Below are positions 1 to 6,263 of a DNA stretch of 13,482 nucleotides, in pieces. This DNA comes from Clostridia bacterium (GTDB taxonomy: Bacteria; Bacillota; Clostridia; Christensenellales; UBA1242). Location of the stretch: NCBI GenBank assembly GCA_017456465.1, contig JAFTJJ010000115.1, forward strand, positions 1 through 13,482, written 5' to 3'. Positions within the stretch are counted from its first letter, which is position 1, and each line of letters begins with the position of its first letter. A program made the translations under genes and the position numbers. Below the pieces are notes generated by a model that did not search any database, had not been told where the DNA came from, and saw only the letters and a list, made by a program, of their open reading frames with translations.

Positions 1-439
1 TTGTCACATCCACAAAAGGCACATGAAGCTCACTTCCAACAAGCGATGAGGTATAAACAAAATATGCCACAGCCCCAGCAATCAAAAGCTGAAATATGAT
101 TTTTTGGTAGGCCTTGAGCCCCAAATTACGCTTGAACTTGAATTTGATGAAGTCGTCCAAAAAACCGTTGATTCCATAAGCCACAAACACAAGAAGTGAC
201 ACCCCAGCAAGCGTGTAACTGTTTTCAAAAAACACAAACGCCATGATTGAAATGCTCAAAAGAAAAATAATCCCACCCATGGTCGGCGTCCCAGCCTTGG
301 ATTGATGGTTTTCAACATAATGCAAAATGACTTGCTTGACTTTTTCTCGCTTGATGAGAGAAATCACCATCGGTGAAATAATGAGCGCAAGCAAAAATGT
401 CGAAACACATGCTTGGATAAAAAATAGGTAATCAATCAT
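1..439 (-). CDS. mraY: MraY, phospho-MurNAc-pentapeptide transferase (N-terminal part, cut by window edge)
   Basis: Integral membrane enzyme that transfers phospho-MurNAc-pentapeptide from UDP to undecaprenyl phosphate, giving lipid I. I translated 146 codons from ATG at 439. The family signatures are visible: KAGTPTMGG at residues 48-56 and the Asp-Asp motif GFLDDFIK at 92-99 (D95, D96, K99), followed by KRNLGLKAYQK. Hydrophobic stretches at about 5-26, 56-72, 77-94 and 113-131 fit the first membrane helices. The ATG overlaps the murE stop as ATGA, and GGAGG lies 6 nt upstream, so the start is secure and translation is probably coupled to murE. The C-terminal half, including the later catalytic Asp and His motifs, lies outside the window. 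No murF precedes it. Confidence 0.96.
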   Translation of the reverse strand, partial: MIDYLFFIQACVSTFLLALIISPMVISLIKREKVKQVILHYVENHQSKAGTPTMGGIIFLLSISIMAFVFFENSYTLAGVSLLVFVAYGINGFLDDFIKFKFKRNLGLKAYQKIIFQLLIAGAVAYFVYTSSLVGSELHVPFVDVT

Positions 440-1914
440 TCACGTCCTCCTTCCCCAAGTTCTTCAATTGTCTCAAGTTCTTCAATTGCCTCATTGTCAG
501 AATAATGCACTTTTTCGCCTTGAATGTCGATGTAGTCCTCAGCGCCCTTCCCTGAAACAACAATGATGTCGTTTTCACCCGCAAGTTTTGATGCCAAAGC
601 AATTGCCTTTTTTCTGTTCACCTCTTTGAACACTTTTGCGCCAGCATTCACCCCGCTTGCAATTTCATCAATAATTCTCTCAGGCTCTTCAAATCTTGGA
701 TTGTCACTTGTGATCACAGTGATGTCCGAAAGTCTCGATGAAATCTCTCCCATCAAAGGTCTTTTGAGTTTGTCACGGTTGCCACCACACCCAAACACAG
801 AAATCAACTTTCCACCATTCGCCTTGTTCAATAATTCCCTTGCAGAACTCAAAATATTCACAAGCCCGTCAGGCGTGTGAGCATAATCAATCACCCACTT
901 CTTTCCTGCTGCAATTTTGACATTGAATCTTCCGGGCACACTTTCGAGTTTCAAAAGCCCACTTCTTATTTGCTCATTTGAAACCCCGCAAAGCTTTGCT
1001 GCTGCGATTGCAGAAAGCGCATTTGAAATGTTGAACAACCCAGCAAGATTGATCTTCGCATCCAACCTTCCTCCATCAAACAAAACGTCAAAGGTTTGCC
1101 CCACAAAATTGTCGCACGAACTTGCTAAAGCGAAGTCTGCGTCATGACTTCTTGCATATGTCACATATGGAATGTCAATGCCATCAATGATTTCACGAGT
1201 GAACTCGTCATCGGCATTGAGAACAGCAAACTTTGAATGCTTTTTTGAAAATAATTTCTTCTTGGCTTGCCCATAACTTTGCATGTCCAAAAAGAAGTCC
1301 AAATGGTCTTGTGTGAGGTTTGAAAAGATACTTATGTCTGACATAACACCCCAATTTTTCTCATAAAACAGCGCATGTGCTGACATTTCCATCACCACAA
1401 TTTGCACCCCACTGTCTTTCATCTCTGCAAGCATTTGCTGCAAAAAAATCGGGTCTGGCGTTGTCATTCCTGACTCGTGTTTTTTGCTTCCAACAAACAC
1501 CCCGTTCGTTCCAACAACACCAACTTTTTTGCCTGCACTTTCAAAGATTTTTGCGATCATATAACTCGTCGTTGTCTTGCCATTTGTGCCAGTGATCATG
1601 ATCACAATCATGTCTTTTGATGGGTTCAAAAAAAATTCTGAAGCAAACTCAGCCATTGCTCGTCTTGTGCTTCCAACCACAACATTTGTTGCGCCTTCTG
1701 GAAGCTCAAGACGCTTCTCGCTCACAATCACACTTGCCCCTTTTTTCACAGCATCAAAAGCAAAGTCGTGACCATCAACTTTTGTTCCCTTGAGACAAAA
1801 ATACATGTCGCCAGCTTTCAATTCATTGGTGTTGTGTGAAAGCCCAAACACTTCTGTCTCACCGTCGCCAAAAATCACAGCTTCTTTTTCTTTCACAATG
1901 TCACACAGTTTCAT
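436..1914 (-). CDS. murE: MurE, UDP-MurNAc-tripeptide ligase, meso-diaminopimelate type
   Basis: Cytoplasmic ATP-dependent ligase that adds the third stem-peptide residue to UDP-MurNAc-L-Ala-D-Glu. It has 492 residues from ATG at 1914, normal for the family. The ATP-binding loop GTNGKTTT is at 109-116, NLTQDHLDFF at 199-208, K218 sits where the carbamylated lysine is expected, DYAHTPDG is at 343-350, and GKGAEDY at 455-461 with HYSD at 470-473. DNPR at 404-407 is the established signature of meso-A2pm-adding MurE, so the peptidoglycan is probably DAP-type (inference). A TTG codon directly before the ATG is in frame, but Shine-Dalgarno spacing favours the ATG. The start overlaps the upstream PBP stop as TGATG and the stop overlaps mraY as ATGA. 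The extreme C-terminus carries a short acidic duplication. Confidence 0.97.
   Translation of the reverse strand: MKLCDIVKEKEAVIFGDGETEVFGLSHNTNELKAGDMYFCLKGTKVDGHDFAFDAVKKGASVIVSEKRLELPEGATNVVVGSTRRAMAEFASEFFLNPSKDMIVIMITGTNGKTTTSYMIAKIFESAGKKVGVVGTNGVFVGSKKHESGMTTPDPIFLQQMLAEMKDSGVQIVVMEMSAHALFYEKNWGVMSDISIFSNLTQDHLDFFLDMQSYGQAKKKLFSKKHSKFAVLNADDEFTREIIDGIDIPYVTYARSHDADFALASSCDNFVGQTFDVLFDGGRLDAKINLAGLFNISNALSAIAAAKLCGVSNEQIRSGLLKLESVPGRFNVKIAAGKKWVIDYAHTPDGLVNILSSARELLNKANGGKLISVFGCGGNRDKLKRPLMGEISSRLSDITVITSDNPRFEEPERIIDEIASGVNAGAKVFKEVNRKKAIALASKLAGENDIIVVSGKGAEDYIDIQGEKVHYSDNEAIEELETIEELGEGGRE
456..488 (-). repeat. Short tandem duplication in the murE 3' end
   Basis: A 15-bp sequence, caagttcttcaattg on the plus strand, occurs at 456-470 and again at 474-488, an 18-bp period. 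It encodes the near-repeated acidic tail EELETIEEL of MurE. It is in frame and beyond the conserved domains, so it is probably neutral. Confidence 0.8.
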
Positions 1915-3848
1915 CAATCCTCTCCCCCTTGAATCTCATCAAAAATCAAAAGCACAATGTCTCCTGCACACACCTTGGTTTCAGGCGGTGCAATTTGTCC
2001 TGTCACTCTTGATCCAGTGCCTTGCGTCAAATATTGAAGCCCAAGAGAGTTCAAAATGGTCACAGCCTCAGTCAAACTCTTGCCTGTGAGGTTTGGAACA
2101 GGAATGTTTGCTTCAAGTGCCTTGCGGTCAGCCTCCAAATTCCCGTTTGTTTCGACCCCCTTGGTCTCGAAAATTCTCTCAAAAATGTTTCTTGCAATTG
2201 GCGCAGCCACTGTTCCACCATAATATGCACCCTTTGGCTCGTCCACAATCACAAGCACAATATATTCAGGACATTCAGTCGGCGCATAACCCAAAAATGA
2301 TGCAACATATTTGCCCTGCGCAATTGCTCCGTCTTGGTACTTTTGCGCAGTGCCCGTTTTCCCTGAAATTGAGTGTCCTGCAACTGCAGCCTTCTTTCCT
2401 CCGCCCTTGTCAACCACCTCTTCAAGCATCTTGTTGATTGATGAACTCACCGCAGCATCCACCACTTTTTCAAGAATTGTTGCTTGATTTGTGTAAAGCA
2501 CCACACCAGAAGAACTGTAAATTTCTTTGACCAAATGCGGCTGCATGAGATTGCCACCGTTTGCAACCGCTGACACACTTGAAATCAACCCCAAAGGCGT
2601 GATCGCAATGCTCTGTCCAAACCCCATTCGAAGAAGATCTCCCGCAGTGACAGCATTCTCTGGCATCAAGACAGCCTTGCCTTCACCAGGGAAATCAAAG
2701 TTGTAACCAGTGGAAAGCCCAAACTTTTCAAGATAAGAATAAAACTTTTTCAAACCAATCCTGTTGATGAGCTCCATGAACACACAGTTGCAACTGTTGC
2801 AAAGCCCCTGAGTCAAACTCTGTGACCCGTGCCCTGACCGCCTGTGACAGTTGATTCTCACCCCGTTTGCGACCCTGAACCCAGGACAATAAAAGAAGTC
2901 GTGAACACTGGTGAGCCCTTCTTGCATAGCAATTGCTGTCGTGATGATTTTGAATGTTGAACCGGGTTCATAGGCATCAGTGATTGCTGTTGCTTTTGAA
3001 AGCTTCATGAGCTTTTGAATGTCGTCACGTGGAAGATCAGAAAGATCAACTGATGGCTTGGTCGAAATCCCCAAAATCTCGCCTGTTGATGGATTCATGA
3101 CAATGCCAGTCGCTGACTCTGCTCCGTTTGTGAGATATGCACTCATAATTTCTTCCTCGAGTATGTTTTGAATTGCAAAGTCCACCGTAAGCTTGATGTT
3201 CAAACCATCAATGGCGTCCAAATATGTCGTTGTTGATGAATCAAGAGTCGTGCCCTTGAGGTCGCTTTCCACAAGACTCTTCCCGTCAACCCCCTCAAGA
3301 AATTTGTTAAATTCCTTTTCAAGCCCAGCTTGCCCCACACCGTCACTCGACACAAACCCAATGATTTGCGACAAAAGCGCACCATATTCATATTCTCTTG
3401 TCGTGTTTTCCGCAAAAAACACACCTGCCAAGTAATTGTTCAGCATCTCTTGAACAACAGACTTTGTGATGCCTGTTGCAACCTTGATTTCAGAATAGTT
3501 TTTTTTGTGAATCTTGTCATAAATTTCTTCCGCAGTCTTGTTTGTGAATTTTGACAAATAAACACTCATTTCAAACGCGTCTTCCATGTCAGCCGGCCTC
3601 ACATAAATGTCATAAGTTGTGAAAGATGACGCCAAAACCACTCCGTTTCTGTCAGTGATGCTTCCTCGGTTTGCAGTCATTGGAAGCCCTCGCATCCATT
3701 GCGACAAACCTTTTGCTGTGATTTCTCCAGAATCCACAATCGTCAACATGAAAAGCTTGATCAAAAGCAAACAAACAAAAAAGGCTATTGCGAGCATTGT
3801 CGCAAATAGCCTTTTTGATAATTCCCTTGTTGTAAATTTAATTTCCAT
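1914..3848 (-). CDS. spoVD: Class B penicillin-binding protein, SpoVD/FtsI family, with one PASTA domain
   Basis: Membrane-anchored D,D-transpeptidase that cross-links septal or spore-cortex peptidoglycan. It has 644 residues: a short cytoplasmic tail, one membrane helix at about 12-37, a PBP dimerisation region (RGSITDRNG at 61-69), then the transpeptidase domain with all three catalytic motifs: STFK at 297-300, SCN at 352-354 and KTG at 497-499. A single PASTA domain fills about 582-638. Length and the single PASTA resemble Bacillus SpoVD more than its two-PASTA PBP2B. It is the only PBP gene between ftsL and murE, so it may be the main division transpeptidase rather than sporulation-specific; sequence alone does not decide. 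C321 and C334, plus C350, C353 and C355 around SxN, are notable for an extracytoplasmic domain. ATG 3848 has AAAGGA 9 nt upstream and an in-frame stop just before it. Confidence 0.93.
   Translation of the reverse strand: MEIKFTTRELSKRLFATMLAIAFFVCLLLIKLFMLTIVDSGEITAKGLSQWMRGLPMTANRGSITDRNGVVLASSFTTYDIYVRPADMEDAFEMSVYLSKFTNKTAEEIYDKIHKKNYSEIKVATGITKSVVQEMLNNYLAGVFFAENTTREYEYGALLSQIIGFVSSDGVGQAGLEKEFNKFLEGVDGKSLVESDLKGTTLDSSTTTYLDAIDGLNIKLTVDFAIQNILEEEIMSAYLTNGAESATGIVMNPSTGEILGISTKPSVDLSDLPRDDIQKLMKLSKATAITDAYEPGSTFKIITTAIAMQEGLTSVHDFFYCPGFRVANGVRINCHRRSGHGSQSLTQGLCNSCNCVFMELINRIGLKKFYSYLEKFGLSTGYNFDFPGEGKAVLMPENAVTAGDLLRMGFGQSIAITPLGLISSVSAVANGGNLMQPHLVKEIYSSSGVVLYTNQATILEKVVDAAVSSSINKMLEEVVDKGGGKKAAVAGHSISGKTGTAQKYQDGAIAQGKYVASFLGYAPTECPEYIVLVIVDEPKGAYYGGTVAAPIARNIFERIFETKGVETNGNLEADRKALEANIPVPNLTGKSLTEAVTILNSLGLQYLTQGTGSRVTGQIAPPETKVCAGDIVLLIFDEIQGGED
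1919..1928 (-). promoter_or_regulatory. Ribosome binding site deciding the murE start
   Basis: On the minus strand GGGGGAG ends 7 nt before ATG 1914, and AGAGG ends 4 nt before it. For the in-frame TTG at 1917 these distances would be 4 and 1 nt. The ATG is therefore the better start, giving a one-base TGATG overlap with the upstream gene. Confidence 0.75.
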
Positions 3849-3905
3849 CCCGAGGCGTCCTTTTTTTGTCCGCCATCAGAGAAATGAATGTATGTTGTGA
3901 CTTTC

Positions 3906-4529
3906 TTACTTAAAAAGCCCACTCAAGAATTGACACAAGTCTTCAAACCAGTTGGTTTCAACCTCAGTCTCTTCTCTTTGATCCATCTCAACCTTTGAAA
4001 CACGGACAATGTCGTTTTCTGTTGACTGGATGAATCCGTTTTCGCCTGCTTTGTTCATGATTGTCTCATCCAAGCCTAATTCATTATATTGGACTTGAAG
4101 AGCATTTATGTCCGCAAGCTGCGAAATGTATGTTTGGTTTTTGGCGTCAACTTCGCCTTTAAGCGCGCCGATTGCCACCGCGTTGTAAATTGCAAAAGTG
4201 ATCAATGCCACAAGAATGATTGAATAAACCGTGATTGCAATCTTTCCCCTTGCACGGATCTTAATTTTTGCTGTGCTTTCAGGAGCTGAAACCACATGAG
4301 CTCTGCGCTCAACGTTTGGCATCGCCATAACTCTTGTTTGCTCTTCTCTTGTGATGTCGTCATCTGTTCCAAAAGTGTAGTTCTGCTGAACTTCAAATGC
4401 CGCATCTTGATTTTCCTCAAGCTCAACAAAAGACTGATTGTTTTCCTCAGTGTCAAAACTCATGCCATATTGATAACCGCCATATCTGTCAGTTCTGGTT
4501 CTGGTTTGTGTCTCGAATGTTGTTGCCAT
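3906..4529 (-). CDS. ftsL: FtsL-like septum protein (bitopic, coiled coil)
   Basis: The family assignment rests on position between rsmH and the PBP gene and on topology, not on sequence motifs, because FtsL diverges strongly. Of 207 residues, the first 95 or so are hydrophilic, rich in Thr, Gln and acidic residues, and probably cytoplasmic. A basic patch (KIKIRARGK, 88-96) precedes one membrane helix at about 97-119. Residues 122-152 can form a coiled coil, as expected for the FtsL/DivIC partner interaction. Typical FtsL proteins are about 100-120 residues, so both the long N-terminal region and the tail after the coil are unusual; the last 15 residues (NWFEDLCQFLSGLFK) look amphipathic. The start is firm: GGAGGAG lies 7 nt before ATG 4529. 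The gene is 22 nt behind rsmH and 57 nt before the PBP gene. Confidence 0.72.
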   Translation of the reverse strand: MATTFETQTRTRTDRYGGYQYGMSFDTEENNQSFVELEENQDAAFEVQQNYTFGTDDDITREEQTRVMAMPNVERRAHVVSAPESTAKIKIRARGKIAITVYSIILVALITFAIYNAVAIGALKGEVDAKNQTYISQLADINALQVQYNELGLDETIMNKAGENGFIQSTENDIVRVSKVEMDQREETEVETNWFEDLCQFLSGLFK

Positions 4530-4551
4530 CTGGTTTCTCCTCCTTGTTTTT

Positions 4552-5496
4552 TTAAAGTTTTTCTGCCACCCTCAGCTTCGCACTTGATGATCTCGAATTG
4601 ACTTCAAGCTCACTTTCTGTCGCAGTCACTGGATGGTTTGTGATGATTTTTGTTGTTGCTCTGTGATTGCACACACAAATTGGAAAATCGTGTGGACAAA
4701 CGCAGTCACATGCCATGTCTTTGAATGTGTTTTTGACGATTCTGTCTTCGAGCGAATGGAATGAAATGATTGCAAGCCTTCCACCAGCTTTCAGCACTGA
4801 TGCAGCATCCCTGATTGCTTTTTCAAGCCCAAGAAGCTCGTTGTTGACCTCAATCCTGATTGCTTGGAACACACGCGTCACATTGCTCTTTCCGTCATGC
4901 CCCTTGAATCTTGGCACACTTGAAAGAATAATGTCCCTGAGCTCAAATGTTGTCTCGATTGGCTTCTTTTCTCGCACTGCGCAAATCTTCCTTGCAATTG
5001 AACCCGCAAATCGCTCTTCACCATATTCCTTGAAAATTCTCTTGAGCTCACTCTCAGAATAATTGTTGACAACATCAAATGCTGTCAAACCTTCAGATCC
5101 TTGGTCCATTCTCATGTCAAGCGGACTGTCAAACCTGAACGAAAACCCGCGCTCTGCACTGTCAAGCTGATGCGAACTCACGCCAAGGTCAATGAGAATT
5201 CCGTCAACTTTGCCGTCAATTCCTTGAGCCTCAGCCACTTCCTTGATGTCGTTGAAGTTTGAATGCACAAGCGTCACCCTTCCGCCAAATTCTTCAAGCC
5301 TTTTCTTGCTTGCAGCAAGCGCCTCAGTGTCTCGGTCGATTCCAATAAGTTTTGAGTCTTTGGTTCTCTTCAAGATCTCGCTTGAGTGTCCTGCTCCCCC
5401 AATCGTTCCGTCAATGTAAATGCCACCGTTCTCAAGAGCCAAACCTTCCATGCACTCTTCAAGCAGAACTGGAACATGTGAAAATTCCATTTTCAT
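4552..5496 (-). CDS. rsmH: RsmH (MraW), 16S rRNA m4C1402 methyltransferase
   Basis: SAM-dependent enzyme that N4-methylates C1402 in the decoding centre of 16S rRNA; it is regularly the second gene of dcw operons. The 314 residues match family length. Visible signatures are HVPVLLEE (7-14), the SAM-binding DGTIGGAGHS (29-38), GIDRD (52-56), LIDLGVSSHQLD (101-112), RGFSFR (116-121), PLDMRM (125-130), ISFHSLEDRIVK (244-255) and SSAKLRV (304-310). A Cys-rich stretch at 263-276 (CDCVCPHDFPICVC) is usual in Gram-positive RsmH. The first ATG overlaps the mraZ stop as TAATG, with GGAG only 4 nt upstream; a second ATG two codons later has 10-nt spacing. Either may be used, and I keep the first because of the stop-start overlap. 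Confidence 0.97.
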   Translation of the reverse strand: MKMEFSHVPVLLEECMEGLALENGGIYIDGTIGGAGHSSEILKRTKDSKLIGIDRDTEALAASKKRLEEFGGRVTLVHSNFNDIKEVAEAQGIDGKVDGILIDLGVSSHQLDSAERGFSFRFDSPLDMRMDQGSEGLTAFDVVNNYSESELKRIFKEYGEERFAGSIARKICAVREKKPIETTFELRDIILSSVPRFKGHDGKSNVTRVFQAIRIEVNNELLGLEKAIRDAASVLKAGGRLAIISFHSLEDRIVKNTFKDMACDCVCPHDFPICVCNHRATTKIITNHPVTATESELEVNSRSSSAKLRVAEKL

Positions 5497-5921
5497 TACA
5501 CTCCGTAATCCTTAAGAGCTTTCAAGCTTGCATCAAAGTTGTCGTCTTCGTCCTCAGCATCCCATGCTTCTTCTGCCCAAATCTCAACTCTGTTTCCTGC
5601 ACCCACAAAAACAACATTTTTTGTGATTCCAGCAAACTTCTTGAGCTCTTTTGGAAGAAGAATTCTTGATTGCCCGTCTTCTTCTGCCTCAAATGCTGAT
5701 GATAAGAATTTTCTCACTGGCTTTTGAGCCTCTTCATCAAAAAGTGGAATCATTGCAACTTTCTTGTAAAGCTCCTCAAACCCCTCAGAAGAAAACGCAA
5801 AAAGACATCCACCAACACCTTTGGTGATGATGAAATTGCTCCCAAGCTCGGCTTTCAGCTTCGCTGGCACACGGAATCTGTTTTTCGCATCAAGTTGATG
5901 ACGATAACTTCCAATGAGCAT
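5496..5921 (-). CDS. mraZ: MraZ, transcriptional regulator of the dcw operon
   Basis: A small DNA-binding protein of the SpoVT/AbrB-like fold that forms ring-shaped oligomers; in bacteria where it has been studied it binds repeats upstream of its own gene. The 141 residues contain the two expected half-domains, each with a D-x-K/Q-x-R signature: DAKNRFRVPAKLK at 11-23 and DGQSRILLPKEL at 82-93. The opening MLIGSYRHQLD is typical. The acidic segment at about 117-128 (EDEDDNFD within it) lies past the conserved part. ATG 5921 has an AAGGAG/GAGAGG purine stretch 6-11 nt upstream. It is the first gene of the operon, directly behind a promoter with candidate MraZ boxes. Confidence 0.97.
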   Translation of the reverse strand: MLIGSYRHQLDAKNRFRVPAKLKAELGSNFIITKGVGGCLFAFSSEGFEELYKKVAMIPLFDEEAQKPVRKFLSSAFEAEEDGQSRILLPKELKKFAGITKNVVFVGAGNRVEIWAEEAWDAEDEDDNFDASLKALKDYGV

Positions 5922-5953
5922 AATTTGCCTCTCTCCTTTTTGATGATAATTTG

Positions 5954-5982
5954 ATTATATACAATATAAAATTAAAAAGCAA
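5954..5982 (-). promoter_or_regulatory. Sigma-A-like promoter of the mraZ operon
   Basis: On the minus strand a perfect -10 hexamer TATAAT (5959-5954) is separated by 17 nt from a weak -35, TTGCTT (5982-5977). Transcription would start near 5947, leaving a leader of roughly 26 nt before the mraZ ATG. The weak -35 beside repeated boxes fits a regulated promoter. It is the best promoter candidate I see for the whole dcw operon. Confidence 0.75.
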
Positions 5983-6000
5983 CCACTTTTGACCACTTTT
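5981..6000 (-). promoter_or_regulatory. MraZ box: two AAAGTGG repeats at 10-bp spacing
   Basis: Two adjacent decamers on the minus strand, AAAAGTGGTC and AAAAGTGGTT, differ only in the last base and overlap the -35 by 2 bp. Known MraZ sites are direct repeats with about a 10-bp period upstream of mraZ (TGGG repeats in E. coli, AAAGTG-type repeats in mollicutes). Position, period and core all match, so autoregulation of this operon is a strong inference. Confidence 0.75.
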
Positions 6001-6011
6001 TAACAAAATTA

Positions 6012-6025
6012 TTAACAAATGTTAA
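6012..6025. repeat. TTAACA inverted repeat between promoter and upstream GTGG pair
   Basis: Perfect 6-bp arms (TTAACA and TGTTAA) around a 2-bp centre. A further TTAACA lies at 6000-6005. It sits in the AT-rich stretch between the two groups of GTGG cores. It could be an operator, a bend, or part of a second weak promoter; I cannot tell. Confidence 0.4.
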
Positions 6026-6033
6026 AAACTTCA

Positions 6034-6048
6034 CCACTTGCACCCCAC
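6034..6048 (-). promoter_or_regulatory. Possible distal pair of MraZ-like GTGG cores
   Basis: GTGG cores on the minus strand at 6045-6048 and 6034-6037 are 11 bp apart. They lie 41 bp (about four helical turns) upstream of the proximal AAAGTGG pair. The flanking bases match the proximal boxes less well, so this may be chance. Confidence 0.3.
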
Positions 6049-6090
6049 GATTGCCCAAATTGATCACACAACTCAACATTTTTCCCAAAC

Positions 6091-6122
6091 AAAAAACGCA
6101 GAGCGAATTTCCGCCCTGCGTT
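6091..6122 (-). terminator. Intrinsic terminator behind the LRR gene
   Basis: Minus-strand transcripts form an 11-bp stem (AACGCAGGGCG against CGCTCTGCGTT, one G-U pair) with a 6-nt loop, followed directly by a run of six T at 6096-6091. It would end transcription coming from the LRR gene and the small ORF behind it, and so insulate the dcw promoter just downstream. Confidence 0.88.
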
Positions 6123-6151
6123 CTTCAACAAATGCTTTTTCTTTCGCCGCA

Positions 6152-6256
6152 TCAAAGCTCACCCAAAAGATAATCGAGCATTTCACTCACCCCTAACGCA
6201 AAAATAACAACAAAAAAGACGCCAAGAAATGTTTTCAAAATAACATTACTTGACAT
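6152..6256 (-). CDS. Possible 34-residue single-pass membrane peptide
   Basis: ATG 6256 opens a 34-codon frame only 7 nt after the LRR stop and before the terminator, so it would share the LRR transcript. The peptide begins MSSNVILK, runs through a hydrophobic segment at about residues 9-23 (TFLGVFFVVIFALGV) and ends with an amphipathic tail. There is no good Shine-Dalgarno (only AAAG touching the ATG), so expression would need reinitiation after the LRR stop. I recognise no family. The same frame stays open 5 codons upstream of the ATG, so a one-base shift in the last LRR codons would attach this helix to the LRR C-terminus. Chance hydrophobic ORFs of this size occur, hence low confidence. 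Confidence 0.33.
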   Translation of the reverse strand: MSSNVILKTFLGVFFVVIFALGVSEMLDYLLGEL

Positions 6257-6263
6257 CTTTAAA

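Noticed and set aside
563..880. Several 60-130 codon frames on the plus strand opposite murE, pbp, rsmH and the LRR gene.
   Set aside because: They lie antisense to firmly identified genes, lack ribosome sites and show no domains. They reflect codon bias of the coding strand.
1915..1917. In-frame TTG just before the murE ATG as an alternative start.
   Set aside because: The purine-rich site would be only 1-4 nt away; the ATG at 1914 has normal spacing and family-typical length.
3840..3880. Out-of-frame 12-codon minus-strand ORF (MADKKRTPRDGN) overlapping the PBP start, and a GGCG/CGCC hairpin with the Shine-Dalgarno in its loop.
   Set aside because: It has no ribosome binding site, the stem is only 4 bp, and nothing suggests attenuation. 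Likely chance.
6012..6152. 46-codon minus-strand frame starting as TGATG on the stop of the small hydrophobic ORF, with a basic start (MRRKKKHLLK).
   Set aside because: The strong intrinsic terminator lies inside it and it runs into the promoter region; it has no recognisable domain and no Shine-Dalgarno. The stop-start overlap is probably chance.
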